This document shows, piece after piece, positions 51,979-61,246 of a stretch of 64,000 nucleotides of DNA. The notes under the pieces are model-generated. The model saw only the letters and a program-made list of their open reading frames with translations. It searched no databases and was not told the DNA's origin. How positions within the stretch are numbered: position 1 is the stretch's first letter; the number at the start of each line of letters is the position of its first letter. Source of the stretch: Palsa-506 sp963836355 (lineage in GTDB: Bacteria; Actinomycetota; Actinomycetes; Streptosporangiales; Streptosporangiaceae); the NCBI GenBank assembly GCA_963836355.1, contig CAWIJO010000002.1, positions 372,001 to 436,000 of the forward strand, given 5' to 3'. Made by a program: the position numbers and the translations under genes.

Positions 51979-52012
51979 TCATGTCGCGCTGATCATGTCG
52001 CGCTGATCATCT
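51973..52012. repeat. 14-bp tandem repeats over the pdxA-like stop codon
   Basis: Units CGCTGATCATGTCG at 51973-51986 and 51987-52000 and a third partial unit 52001-52012. The TGA inside unit 1 (51976-51978) is the stop of the PdxA-like gene; each unit holds TGATCA. Confidence 0.85.
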
Positions 52013-53342
52013 AGAGCACTACCTCGATCTCGCTGAGCGTGGCGTCAAGTACCTCTACAACCAGGTCAATCTGGGCCCGGGTGATGACATACGGCGGGCT
52101 CAGGTGGACGTGATCACCGCCGCGGCCGTGATTCGCGCCCGGTACCCCCGGCAGGATGAGGACGCCGCGCTGCAGCGCCCCGCGGGTCACCCGGTGGGTG
52201 ATGTCGGCCTCCTCCGGGAAGGGCTCCCGGCTCGCCCGGCTGGAAACGAACTCGAGTCCCGCGAAGAGTCCGAGGCCGCGCACGTCTCCCACGATCTCGT
52301 GCCGCTCGGCGAGCCGGTGCAGCGCGGCGCGCAGGTACTCGCCCTTCGCGCCCACCTCATCGAAGAGCCGGTGATCGAGCGCGTAGCTGAGCACGCGCAG
52401 GCCCACGAAGGTGCAGAACGGATTGCCGCTGTAGGTGAACCCGTGGCTGAATTTTCCCGAGCCTGCGGTGAACGCGTCGACTACCCGCTGGGCGGCCAGC
52501 ACCGCCCCCAGCGGAACGTATCCGCTGCTGATGCCCTTGCCCATTACCACGATGTCCGGCTCGACGCCCCAGTGCTCGATCGCCAGCCAGCGGCCGGTGC
52601 GGCCGTAGCCCGTCAGTACCTCGTCGGCGATGAACAGCACGTCGTATTTATCGCAAATCTCGCGGATGCGCCGGTAGTAACCGGGGACCGGCACGACGGC
52701 CGTGACCGTCGAGCCGATAACAGGCTCGGCAATGAACGCGGCGATGCTGTCCGGTCCCTCCATGATGATCGTCCGCTCGAGGTCATCCGCGCAGGCCACG
52801 TCGCATTCCGGGTAGGTCCGCCCGAGCGGGCACCGGTAGCAGTACGGCGGCACGATGTGGGGCACGGCCATCAGCTGGGGCAGGAATGGCTCGCGCCAGG
52901 CGGGACGGCCGGATAGCGACAGCGTGGCGAGCGTGCTGCCGTGAAAGCTCTGCCATCGCGCGATGACCTTGTGCCTGCCGGGACGGCCGCGCTGGAGGTG
53001 GTACTCGCGGGCCATCTTGATCGCGGTTTCATTGCCTTCCGAGCCGCCGGAGACGAAGTAGACTCGCGCGGCGAGCGCCGGGTTCATCGCAACCAGCGCC
53101 TCGGCGAACTGCTCCTGCCAGGGGTTAGTGAACGTGGCGCCGTAGACGAAGCCGAGTTCCTTGCCGTGCCGCGCGACGGCGTCGGTAATCTCCTGCACGC
53201 CGTGCCCGAGCACGACGGTGCCCGCGCCGCCGACCGCATCCAGGATTTGCCGCCCGGTATCGGTCCGCAGGTACATCCCGGCGCCGCTGACGATTGACTC
53301 CTGCACCTCGCGCAGGTCGCGATGGAACACCTTCGAGCTCAC
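52011..53342 (-). CDS. class III aminotransferase
   Basis: 443 aa from GTG 53342, which overlaps the upstream MBL stop (GTGA). Motifs: VSGGSEGNETAIKMAREYH, QSFHGSTLATL, PPYCYRCPLGRTYPECDVAC (a Cys-rich segment seen in the glutamate-semialdehyde/2,2-dialkylglycine-like branch), FIADEVLTGYGRTGRW (cofactor Asp) and the Schiff-base Lys in VVMGKGISSGYVPLG. Last gene of the minus-strand cluster that begins near 63.9 kb. Amino donor unknown; the cluster suggests an amino acid or amino sugar derivative. Confidence 0.85.
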   Translation of the reverse strand: MSSKVFHRDLREVQESIVSGAGMYLRTDTGRQILDAVGGAGTVVLGHGVQEITDAVARHGKELGFVYGATFTNPWQEQFAEALVAMNPALAARVYFVSGGSEGNETAIKMAREYHLQRGRPGRHKVIARWQSFHGSTLATLSLSGRPAWREPFLPQLMAVPHIVPPYCYRCPLGRTYPECDVACADDLERTIIMEGPDSIAAFIAEPVIGSTVTAVVPVPGYYRRIREICDKYDVLFIADEVLTGYGRTGRWLAIEHWGVEPDIVVMGKGISSGYVPLGAVLAAQRVVDAFTAGSGKFSHGFTYSGNPFCTFVGLRVLSYALDHRLFDEVGAKGEYLRAALHRLAERHEIVGDVRGLGLFAGLEFVSSRASREPFPEEADITHRVTRGALQRGVLILPGVPGANHGRGGDHVHLSPPYVITRAQIDLVVEVLDATLSEIEVVL

Positions 53343-54217
53343 CGGACCTTGCCTCCACCGTCTCGCTGAAGCCGGCTGGCCTCCCCGCGGCGCAGGCAGA
53401 TCTCGGCGACGTGCAACTCGTCGCCGAACTGGCGGGACGGGTGCCGGTCCCACAAGAGCTTCTCGTGGCCGGGCAGGATCCGGCTGGTCTCGCCGCCGAC
53501 TACCTGCTTCATCCGATCGAGCGCCATGAGGCAGTTCTGCTGGCTTCCCATTGCCAGGCCGATCGGGACGTAGCGGCCGTCGCCGTCAATCCCTTCGATG
53601 TTCGCATAGAGGTACATGACATCGCCGGGAACTATCCACACGCCGGAGGACTCGTTGCGGACCACTACATGCTGGTGCCCATAGGTGTGCGTGTCGAAGT
53701 CAGGCACCAGGCTGACTCCCGGGAACACGTCCTCGCAGTGCCCGTCAACCAGCCGGAGCCGGCCTTCCCCGGCTAGGCGCAGCAGAACCGCCAGGTCATC
53801 GATGCTCACGCCCTGCTTTAGCCAGTCCATCGCAGCGGGCAGGCTAACCGCCCAGGCCCATTTCGATACCTCGCGCCGCTGGATGTAGACGGTGGCATTG
53901 GGAAAGGCGGCGACGTTGCCGAGGTGGTCGAAGTGGGCGTGGGTCACCAGGATCGCGTCGACATCTTCCGGCCGGATGCCGGCCCGGCTGACGAGTTCGG
54001 CCGGGTCGCGCCAGAGCGTAATGCCGTCCAGATCAGCCAGCTCCCGGCCGCGCCCGGCGTGCCGGTAGCCGGAATCGACCAGGATCGTGTGGTCCTCGCT
54101 GCGGACGACGGTGAAGCAGTACGGGAGCTCGCGGTCACCACTTTGGCCGTGCAGCAGCAGCCCGAGCGGGGAGCTGGCCCGGGCAAACTCGATTACCCAG
54201 ATGGAGTAGTCGGTCAT
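53339..54217 (-). CDS. metallo-beta-lactamase fold hydrolase, N-acyl homoserine lactonase-like
   Basis: 292 aa. Metal site LVTHAHFDHLGNV (HxHxDH) near residue 102, a later metal ligand His in SRILPGHEKLLW, and the Asp bridge in WIVPGDVMYLYAN. The length and the HTYGHQHVV segment resemble AiiA/AttM lactonases. ATG at 54217 with GGGGGAG 8 nt upstream; overlaps the SDR stop by ATGA. It probably opens a lactone ring; whether the lactone is a signal molecule or a catabolic intermediate is not known. Confidence 0.78.
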   Translation of the reverse strand: MTDYSIWVIEFARASSPLGLLLHGQSGDRELPYCFTVVRSEDHTILVDSGYRHAGRGRELADLDGITLWRDPAELVSRAGIRPEDVDAILVTHAHFDHLGNVAAFPNATVYIQRREVSKWAWAVSLPAAMDWLKQGVSIDDLAVLLRLAGEGRLRLVDGHCEDVFPGVSLVPDFDTHTYGHQHVVVRNESSGVWIVPGDVMYLYANIEGIDGDGRYVPIGLAMGSQQNCLMALDRMKQVVGGETSRILPGHEKLLWDRHPSRQFGDELHVAEICLRRGEASRLQRDGGGKVR

Positions 54218-55020
54218 GCCGTGACTCCCCCGTCGACGAGCAGCGGCGAGCCGGTGGTGAAGCTCGACTCCGCGCTGGACAGGAACAAGGCTGCCCGGGC
54301 AACCTCCGCGGGATCGGCGAACCGGTGCAGCGGATGCGCGGCCCGGTCCGAATCCCGGACCTCCGCCAGCGGCCTGGCATCCGGCCGGCCGCGCAGCCAG
54401 GCCTCGTGCAACGGCGTGCGGACAGAGCCCGGGCACACGATGTTGACCCGGATCCCGTCGCTGGCATGATCCAGCGCAAGCGCCCGGCAGAGCATCAGCA
54501 GGCCGCCCTTGCTGGCGCAGTACGCCGCCCAGCTGCGGTCAGCCTTGAAGGAGTTCGCCGAGCCGGTGATGACCATCGTCCCGCCGCCGGCCGCGGCCAG
54601 CTCCGGGATTCCGAACTTGGCGAGCAGGAAGGCGCCGGTCAGGTTGACGGCCAGCACCCTGATCCATTCCTCGACCGACATCTCGGGCACCGTCTTGGCC
54701 ACGCCGATCCCGGCGTTGGCCCACAGCAGGTCGAGCTTGCCGAACTCAGCCACGGCGACGCGGACCGCGCGGGAAACGTCATCCGCGCTCGCCGCGTCGC
54801 CGGCCACGAACTCGGCCCGGCCGCCCCGGGCGTTGATCGCCCCCGCGACCTGATTCCCCTGGACGGCATCGGTGTCGAGGAGTACGAGGGCTGCTTCCTG
54901 CGTGGCGAAGAGTTCCGCGCCCGCCGCACCGATGCCGCTGGCCGCGCCGGTGATCAGCCCGACCCGGCCGCGCAGCCGCCCGCCGGCCGCCGCCGGCCCG
55001 CCAGGCGGGGCGTCCGCCAT
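54214..55020 (-). CDS. SDR family oxidoreductase
   Basis: 268 aa classical SDR. TGAASGIGAAGAELFA, DTDAVQGNQVA, ANAGIGVAKTVPEM, the catalytic Ser in ITGSANSFK, YCASKGGLLMLCRAL with the Tyr/Lys pair, and VCPGSVRTPLHEAW. Ends with LLVDGGVTA. Coupled to the lactonase-like gene by ATGA, so a dehydrogenase-lactonase pair (sugar or hydroxy acid oxidised to a lactone, then opened) is an attractive reading. Confidence 0.87.
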   Translation of the reverse strand: MADAPPGGPAAAGGRLRGRVGLITGAASGIGAAGAELFATQEAALVLLDTDAVQGNQVAGAINARGGRAEFVAGDAASADDVSRAVRVAVAEFGKLDLLWANAGIGVAKTVPEMSVEEWIRVLAVNLTGAFLLAKFGIPELAAAGGGTMVITGSANSFKADRSWAAYCASKGGLLMLCRALALDHASDGIRVNIVCPGSVRTPLHEAWLRGRPDARPLAEVRDSDRAAHPLHRFADPAEVARAALFLSSAESSFTTGSPLLVDGGVTA

Positions 55021-55033
55021 TCCCTGGCCCGCC

Positions 55034-56485
55034 CTAGTGCCCCCCGCCGGACTGCTCGAACACCAGCTGGGCCCTGCGCATCCAGTCCTCCTGGCCGCGA
55101 ATGCGCAGGTAGACCAGGATGAGCACGGTGAGGGCGAGGACGGCGATGAAGACCATCAGGCCCCAGTAGACCGGCCCCGTGCTGGTGAAGGGCGAGAAGT
55201 AGGATTTCCAGACGACCACGATGCCGGCTGCCGTTGCGACCGCCGGGACGATCAGGTGCAGCAGCGGGCTGAACTGGCTCCTAGCCTCGGTCCAGTAATA
55301 CTTCACCACTCCGATGTTGGCCAGGACGTACATCAGCACCAGGCCGATCGTGATCGCATTTGCCCACGTGAAAAACACGTTCTCGACCCCGAAGATGAGG
55401 ATGCACACGAACGCGAGGATCTGCATGCCGACCTCGACATGAATCGCGTTGTCCGGCGTCTTGCGGCTCGCATTGACCTTCCCGAGCGGGGCGGGGAGCA
55501 CACCGGAACGGCCCATCGCGTACCAGGTCCGGGTCCCGCCGTTGAAGCATGCGATCGACACGGCTATCGCCGAGTTCAGCAGCGCGAAGAGCAGCAGCAC
55601 CCATGCACCGCTCCACACCCGCTGCGCCAGCGTCGCTACCGGGAAGGCCGCCGCGGCGGGAATGCCGCCGACCTTGTCCACGCCGATGCCGACCAGGTAT
55701 CCCCAGGTGACGAAGATGAAATAGATCATCAGGATGAGGACGGACCCGACCAGCCCGATCGGCACGTTGCGCTTCGGGTTCTTGCTCTCCTCGGCCAGCG
55801 GACCGGTGGATTCCCACCCGCTGAAGGCGAAGATCGAGAACACCACGCCGAGGAACAGGTTGCCCGCCAGGCCGAAGTTACCGGGGTTCAGCGGCGCGAA
55901 GCTGAACCCGCCAGGTCCCGGCGACACGAGCCCGGTGAATGCGAGCGCCACCATGATCACTATCTCGACTGTCCCGGTGATGATCAGCGCCTTCTCCGAG
56001 ATCGCGATCCCGTTGTAGGCGAAATAGATCACGATGGCCAGGCCCGCGATCACCCAGATCCACCAGGGGATGGTGACGCCGTATTCGGCCTTGATCGACG
56101 GCTCAAGCACCGTTTTTGCCAGGAACGACATGGTGAGCGCGCCGACCGGCGGCAGCCAGATCGAGAACAGCACCCCGGCGAAGAAACCCGCGCGCGGATG
56201 GAGCGCCCGCGCGATCCAGGTGTACCACCCGCCCGCGGACGGGAAAACCTTCGCCAGCTGCGCGGCATTCAGCGCCTGGAGCGCCAGCAGCGCGCCGCCG
56301 AACAGGTACGCCCACGGCGTCACCACCCCGGCGAAGCTCACGATGAACACGAAAGACGCGAGGATCGCGAACGACGGCGCGATCGTCGCGATCCCCTGCA
56401 TCAGCATCCCGGGAAGCCCGACCGCGTTCTCCCGCAGCTCGGTCTTGACGCTGCCCTTACTCGACTGACCGGCCTCAACTGCCAC
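55034..56485 (-). CDS. APC superfamily amino acid permease
   Basis: 483 aa integral membrane protein with about 12 transmembrane helices. GTG at 56485 preceded by AAGGAG 8 nt upstream. Helix 1 region AVGLPGMLMQGIATIAPSFA, later GGWYTWIARALHPRAGFFAG and FSGWESTGPLAEESKNPKRN are APC hallmarks. Lies between the DSD1-like PLP gene and an SDR in the same direction, so it likely imports the cluster's amino acid or amine substrate. Confidence 0.88.
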   Translation of the reverse strand: MAVEAGQSSKGSVKTELRENAVGLPGMLMQGIATIAPSFAILASFVFIVSFAGVVTPWAYLFGGALLALQALNAAQLAKVFPSAGGWYTWIARALHPRAGFFAGVLFSIWLPPVGALTMSFLAKTVLEPSIKAEYGVTIPWWIWVIAGLAIVIYFAYNGIAISEKALIITGTVEIVIMVALAFTGLVSPGPGGFSFAPLNPGNFGLAGNLFLGVVFSIFAFSGWESTGPLAEESKNPKRNVPIGLVGSVLILMIYFIFVTWGYLVGIGVDKVGGIPAAAAFPVATLAQRVWSGAWVLLLFALLNSAIAVSIACFNGGTRTWYAMGRSGVLPAPLGKVNASRKTPDNAIHVEVGMQILAFVCILIFGVENVFFTWANAITIGLVLMYVLANIGVVKYYWTEARSQFSPLLHLIVPAVATAAGIVVVWKSYFSPFTSTGPVYWGLMVFIAVLALTVLILVYLRIRGQEDWMRRAQLVFEQSGGGH

Positions 56486-56608
56486 CGTGAGTCTCCTTCC
56501 CGCTACCCGCCGGAAGCAGGATCCCGTCACCGCCAGAGCATTCGCTCATGGACTGACCATCCGCTCCACTGGGAGTATCGACCTGACGGCCTGATCTTGG
56601 CAAGGGTC

Positions 56609-57778
56609 CTAGCCCGCCGCTGCGGCGGCGCCAGCGAGCCCGTGATGGCCGGGACCGCGGGGGATGATGGGCCAGATGTCGACGACGACATCGCCGGAGA
56701 CCACGTGGTACGCGTCGTACCAGTTCACTGTGCTCGGCGAGTAGCCGGGCACGAGCGCCACGGAGTCACCGACGCGCAGCGGCGAGCCCTCGGGGGCGAG
56801 GAAAATGCCGTGCTCCTCATCGAACCGGAAGACCTTGTGGTCGTGGCCCACGATTGTCACGTCGGCGGGGTCGGCCACCGACTTGTTACCGGCGTCGACG
56901 ATCACCTTGCCGCTCTGCCGGCTGATCACGGTCGCCTGGATCGTGAGCGAATGCTCGAAGTCAGGCACCATCTGGCCGTGGAAGTTATCCATGGCCACAT
57001 AAGTGCCGGCCTGGATCTCAGTGACGCCCGGATAGCTTGCCGTCCACCGCCAGGTGGCGATCCCGCCGGCCGAGCGGATCTTGCAGGGAATGCCGTTCGC
57101 CGCCAGCGCGTCGGCGACGCCGGTGAAGAACTTCATCGCCTCGCGCTGCCGGGCATGCCGCAATTCGTTGTCGAACGTCAGCGAGCAATGCCCTTCATAG
57201 CCGGTGATTCCCTCGAAGCGCAGCCCGGGAAGATCCAGTACGTGCCGGGCAACCGCCAGGGCATCCGCTTCGGTGTCGGCCCCGCACCGGTCCATGCCGG
57301 TGTCGACCTCGACCATGATCCCCAGTGTCGACCCGGCCTGGACGGCCGCGGCCGAATGCGCGGCGGCGTTCGGTGCCTCGTCTACCGCGATGAGGATCCG
57401 ATGATCCGTGGCAAGCTCGGCGAGCATCCGGATCTTGGCCGGATGCGACACGGTGTTGACCACGAACAGGTCGTCCATTCCGGCGCCGGCCAGCACGGCA
57501 GCCTCCCACACGGTGGCCATCGACAGCCCGCCCGCGCCTGCCTGCAGCTGGCGGCGAGCCAGATCCGGGCTCTTGTGCGTCTTGTAGTGCGGGCGGATCG
57601 TGGCCGTGCCCAGGTGCCGCAACTCGCTCGCCATCCGGTCGATGTTGCGCTGCGCCGCGTCTATGTCGAGCACCAGCGCGGGAGTGATCAGCTCATCGCG
57701 CGGCCGGCCGATGGCGTCCCCGTACTGGTCCATGACGTGCTCGCGAGCCGCTTGCAGGATCCGTGCGGCATCCGGCAT
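56609..57778 (-). CDS. DSD1 / D-threonine aldolase-like PLP protein
   Basis: 389 aa, alanine racemase-like fold type III. ELITPALVLDIDAAQRNIDR and the PLP Lys in IRPHYKTHKSPDLARRQL at the start; VEVDTGMDRCGADTEAD; GITGYEGHC; a C-terminal metal-binding region PGYSPSTVNWYDAYHVVSGD with HDHKVFRFDEEHG. Family members cleave or dehydrate D-3-hydroxy amino acids (D-threonine, D-serine, 3-hydroxyaspartate). ATG at 57778 with GGGAGGT before it. Points to a D-hydroxy amino acid as cluster substrate or intermediate. Confidence 0.84.
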   Translation of the reverse strand: MPDAARILQAAREHVMDQYGDAIGRPRDELITPALVLDIDAAQRNIDRMASELRHLGTATIRPHYKTHKSPDLARRQLQAGAGGLSMATVWEAAVLAGAGMDDLFVVNTVSHPAKIRMLAELATDHRILIAVDEAPNAAAHSAAAVQAGSTLGIMVEVDTGMDRCGADTEADALAVARHVLDLPGLRFEGITGYEGHCSLTFDNELRHARQREAMKFFTGVADALAANGIPCKIRSAGGIATWRWTASYPGVTEIQAGTYVAMDNFHGQMVPDFEHSLTIQATVISRQSGKVIVDAGNKSVADPADVTIVGHDHKVFRFDEEHGIFLAPEGSPLRVGDSVALVPGYSPSTVNWYDAYHVVSGDVVVDIWPIIPRGPGHHGLAGAAAAAG

Positions 57779-57839
57779 CGAGTACCTCCCAGTGGCTTTG
57801 TGCTGGCTGTCGTCCCGCTTGCTGCGCCGTGCCGCGCCC

Positions 57840-58607
57840 TCACAGCTCCGCATTGACGATGAAGCCGCCGTCCACGAGCATGGTCGCGCAGGTCATGTAG
57901 CTGGCGTCGGCGCAGAGCGTGAAGGCGATCGCGGCGGCCAGTTCCGCGGGCTCGGCGGCCCGGTGGATGGCCACCCGGTCGGTGTAGTACTTCACCGCGT
58001 CCGGGTCCTCCATCAGCGGGGCGCTCATGTTCGTGCGCGTCCAGCCCGGCTCGACCGCGTTCACCCGGATGCCGTGCGCGCCCAGGTCGCAGCCGAGTGC
58101 CTTGGCCAGCATGCTGATGGCGCCCTTGGTTCCGCAGTAGGCGGTCTGGCCGGCCGCGCCGACGTGCGCCGAGATCGAGCTGACGCAGCAGATCGCGCCG
58201 CCATGGCCCTCTCTGATCATCTGCTTGGCACCCTCGGTGCAGACCACCCAGGTACCCCGCACGTTCGTCTCGAACAGGGCGTTGAAGTCCTCTACGGACG
58301 TCTCGTCCCATTTCATGAACGGGTTGATGGCCGCATTCGACACCACGTGGTCGAGCCGGCCAGCCCGCTCGGCCACCGCCTGCACCATCGCGGTAACCTG
58401 CCCGGGATCCCGCATGTCGGCGACGACTGGGAAGCCCTGGCCGCCGGTCTCGCTGATCCGCCGGAGCGTCTCGGCGGGATCCGCGGCCGGGTGCTGGTTC
58501 ACCGCGACGATCGCGCCCTCCGCGGCGAGACGCACCGCCGTCGCCTGCCCGATGCCGGTCGTCGCGCCGGTGACCAGCGCGACCTTGCCCTCGAAACGCC
58601 GCTCCAT
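57840..58607 (-). CDS. SDR family oxidoreductase
   Basis: 255 aa classical SDR: VALVTGATTGIGQATAVRLA, SNAAINPFMKW, CVSSISAHVGAAGQTAYCGT with the Tyr of YCGTK, VNAVEPGWTRTNM, and MLVDGGFIVNAEL at the end. ATG at 58607 with GGAGGAG 6 nt upstream. Similar to glucose- or 3-oxoacyl-type dehydrogenases; substrate unknown. Sits between the cyclase-family gene and the DSD1-like gene. Confidence 0.88.
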   Translation of the reverse strand: MERRFEGKVALVTGATTGIGQATAVRLAAEGAIVAVNQHPAADPAETLRRISETGGQGFPVVADMRDPGQVTAMVQAVAERAGRLDHVVSNAAINPFMKWDETSVEDFNALFETNVRGTWVVCTEGAKQMIREGHGGAICCVSSISAHVGAAGQTAYCGTKGAISMLAKALGCDLGAHGIRVNAVEPGWTRTNMSAPLMEDPDAVKYYTDRVAIHRAAEPAELAAAIAFTLCADASYMTCATMLVDGGFIVNAEL

Positions 58608-58635
58608 GACTGGCTCCTCCCAGCAGCTGCGCATG

Positions 58636-59622
58636 TCAGAAGATGGCGATCGGGTTCCACGGCGACCCGGTCGCGCCGGGCAGCCGGAGCGGCAGTCCGA
58701 CCACCATGAAGTCGAAGCGCCCTTCGGCCGTGCATGCCCGGGCCACGTCCTCAAGCTGCAGGCTGTCGGAGGCGAACATGCCCATCGCGGTGACCTGAAG
58801 CGGGTGCACCGGGTACAGGATGCCCTCGACGTTGCTGGGGACCGTCTCCCCGTCGCCGTCGGGCAGGAACGCGGCGATCCGGCGCTCGTGCATCCACGGG
58901 ATCGTGTCGACGTGCAGGCCGGCCTTGCCTTCGCCCGCGGGCGGGTACTCGTTGTTCCATGCGCCGAGCTCAAGGCGGCGCCGGTGGTGACCGGTGCGGA
59001 AGACGAGAATGTCGCCCTCGCCGATCCGGACCCCCTGGGCCCGCTCGATCGCCTCGATCTCGGCGCGGGTCACCGCCTCGCCCGGCTCGAGCCATCTGAC
59101 GCCGCGGAACCGGGGCGCGTCAAGCAGCACGCCCCTGCCGACCAGCCCGTCACTGTACGTCGTGACGTCGAGCGCGGTGGCGCCGCGGGAGGTCATGACC
59201 TCCTGGGCGGGCCGACCGTTGTAGACGTAGCCCTGGTAAGCGATGTGACAGAGCGCGTCCATGTGGGTGTGGCAATCGCCGTGGAACGCGAGGCCGAGGA
59301 AGTCGGTGGCGAAGGTCACCGAACTTGAGCCGATGTCGATGTCGTGGCCCTGCACGACGTGCCGGATGACCGGGCTGGGGTTGTCCGGGCAGGCCACCGT
59401 GTTCATCGGGATGGCCATCGTCGCGCGCCGCCCGGACCGGACCAGGCCGGCCGCCGCCCGCACCGTGTCCCGGGTGATGTAGTTGAGCGTGCCGAGCTCG
59501 TCATCGGTGCCCCAGCGGCCCCAGTTCTTGACCGCCTCGAAGATCTCGTCGAACTCCCGCAACGTGACCGGCGCGGGCAGGGTCAGCGAGCCTGCTTCCC
59601 CGGTAGTCGATGAATTCGTCAT
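58636..59622 (-). CDS. cyclase-family protein (kynurenine formamidase-like)
   Basis: 328 aa metal-dependent hydrolase with the family signature FHGDCHTHMDALCH near residue 113, plus LLDAPRFRGVRWLEPGEAV and ILVFRTGHHRRR. Members hydrolyse amide or lactone-like bonds (arylformamidase, isatin hydrolase). The Shine-Dalgarno region is a perfect (AGG)7 run at 59624-59644 starting 1 nt before the ATG, an unusual arrangement that could vary by slippage. Confidence 0.82.
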   Translation of the reverse strand: MTNSSTTGEAGSLTLPAPVTLREFDEIFEAVKNWGRWGTDDELGTLNYITRDTVRAAAGLVRSGRRATMAIPMNTVACPDNPSPVIRHVVQGHDIDIGSSSVTFATDFLGLAFHGDCHTHMDALCHIAYQGYVYNGRPAQEVMTSRGATALDVTTYSDGLVGRGVLLDAPRFRGVRWLEPGEAVTRAEIEAIERAQGVRIGEGDILVFRTGHHRRRLELGAWNNEYPPAGEGKAGLHVDTIPWMHERRIAAFLPDGDGETVPSNVEGILYPVHPLQVTAMGMFASDSLQLEDVARACTAEGRFDFMVVGLPLRLPGATGSPWNPIAIF

Positions 59623-59623
59623 T

Positions 59624-59644
59624 CCTCCTCCTCCTCCTCCTCCT
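59624..59644 (-). repeat. (AGG)7 microsatellite serving as ribosome binding site
   Basis: Seven CCT repeats on the plus strand, read as (AGG)7 on the minus strand, one base before the ATG of the cyclase-family gene. Any register gives a strong Shine-Dalgarno; a change in copy number would alter spacing. Confidence 0.8.
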
Positions 59645-59685
59645 GCGCGCCGGGCCCGGCGCAGATCCTGGTGGCCAGCCGCGCG

Positions 59686-61246
59686 CTACCCACCGGCGGC
59701 TCGCCAGAGCGGGTTGAGCAGGCCATCCTCGGACAGGCCGAGCATCCGCGGGTAGAGCTGCTGCCAGGCGGCGTAGCTGTCGTGGTAGGCGGACATAGCT
59801 GCCGGGTCCGGCTCGAAGGTCGCCGCGCGCTTCCGCAGCTCCGCTTCGAGGTCGGTAAGGCTGGAATACAGCCCGGCGCCCTGGCCGGCACACAGGGCGG
59901 CGCCAAGCGCGCTGCTTTCTGTCACGGCTGGCACGTTGACCGGGAGCCCGAGCACGTCGGCGATGACCTGTGGCCACAGTGCGCCCTTGGCGGCCCCGCC
60001 GGTAAAGGTCAGTTCCGTCACGCGGGCCTTGGTGAGCTCGCCGATGATGCCGAGGTGCCCGCGGACCACGTAGGCAGCCGCCTCCTCGATGGCGCGGATG
60101 CACGCCGCGCGACCGGACCCGGCCGGGTTGCTCACGTCGAATTGCAGGAACGACGGGCTGGCGTGCACCCACCTGCGCGCGTTCATCAGGTTCGACAGGA
60201 TCGCGAAGACGCCGTTCGAGCCTGGCGGGATCCGCGCGGCCGCCTCCTCCATCACGACGTACGGATCGACGCCGCGACTGCGCGCAACGGACGACTCGCG
60301 GTCGCAGAAGGCGTCCCGGTACCAGCGCATGGCCAATCCGCAGTAGAACCCGATTCCCTCCAGCATCCACTCGCCTGGCGTGACGTGGCACAGCGTCCGG
60401 AGCCGGATTGCCGGGTCGATCAGCGGCTCCGTAACGAGCACAGTGTGCTGCCAGAAGGTCCCGGCCAGCACGGTGAATTCACCCGCCCGCACGCCCGCGC
60501 CGAGCAGCCCGAGCTGGGTGTCGGCACCGCCGGCGATCACCGGCGTGCCGGCCCGCAGGCCGGTCTGCTCCGCGGCCTGCGCGGTCACCGTGCCGACCGG
60601 CGTGCCCGGGTTGGCCACTGGCGGCAGCACAGCAGCCGAGATGCCGCAGATCTGCGCAATCGACTCCGACCAGCTGCGGCCGGCCAGGCTGAACATCCCG
60701 GAGCTCGAGCCACAGGATGGCTCGGTCACCTGGACCCTGGCGAGCCGGTACACGATCCAGTCGCTGAGCATGCCCAGACTGTGGATCTTGTCGAAGGTGT
60801 CCGGCCGGTGCCGGGCCAGCCAGCGCAGCCGGGCAGGCGACGTGATCGATACCCAGTCGCCGGCCTTCGGCGAAGATGCGCTCGGCGGCGCCCTCGGCGA
60901 TCAGGTCCCCGGCCTCGCGCGCGGCCCGGCTGTCCACGTTCGGGCACGCCCAGATCTCGGCGCCGTGCGCGTCATAGAGCACGATGCCCTCGCGCATGCT
61001 GGTGGCCGCGACGGCCGCCACGTCCTCTCCGGAGGCACCCGCGGTGCGCAGCGCGTCGCGGATGCAGGCGGCGATCGCCAGCCAGTTGGACTCGATGTCG
61101 AAGTCCAGCCCGCCCGGAGCGTCGCGGGCCTCCAGATGGGTCCATTCCCGCAGCGAGACCGCGACTTGCTCGCCCGCCACGGTGAAGAGCAGTGCACGGC
61201 AGCTACCGGTGCCCGCGTCGACCGCCAGCAGGTACCGGCCGGTCAC
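59686..61246 (-). pseudogene. LsrK-like FGGY kinase, frameshifted
   Basis: The first part (GTG 61246) reads YLLAVDAGTGSCRALLFTVA, EWTHLEARDAPGG, CPNVDSRAAREAGDLIAEG and ERIFAE. The other frame then continues AGDWVSITSPARLRWLARHR, GMLSDWIVYRLA, ITPGEWMLEG-type regions, FTGGAAKGALWPQVIADVLG and LNPLWRAAGG, to the stop at 59686. A single extra base near 60865 (in AAGGCCGG) breaks one otherwise complete 520-residue kinase. Very LsrK-like along its whole length. Overlaps the hydroxyacid dehydrogenase by GTGA. Possibly a sequencing error. Confidence 0.82.

Noticed and set aside
54872..57856. 994-codon open frame on the plus strand
   Set aside because: It runs antisense through an SDR, an APC permease and a PLP enzyme that all have clear motifs. 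Long antisense frames are expected at this GC content; the translation has no family features.
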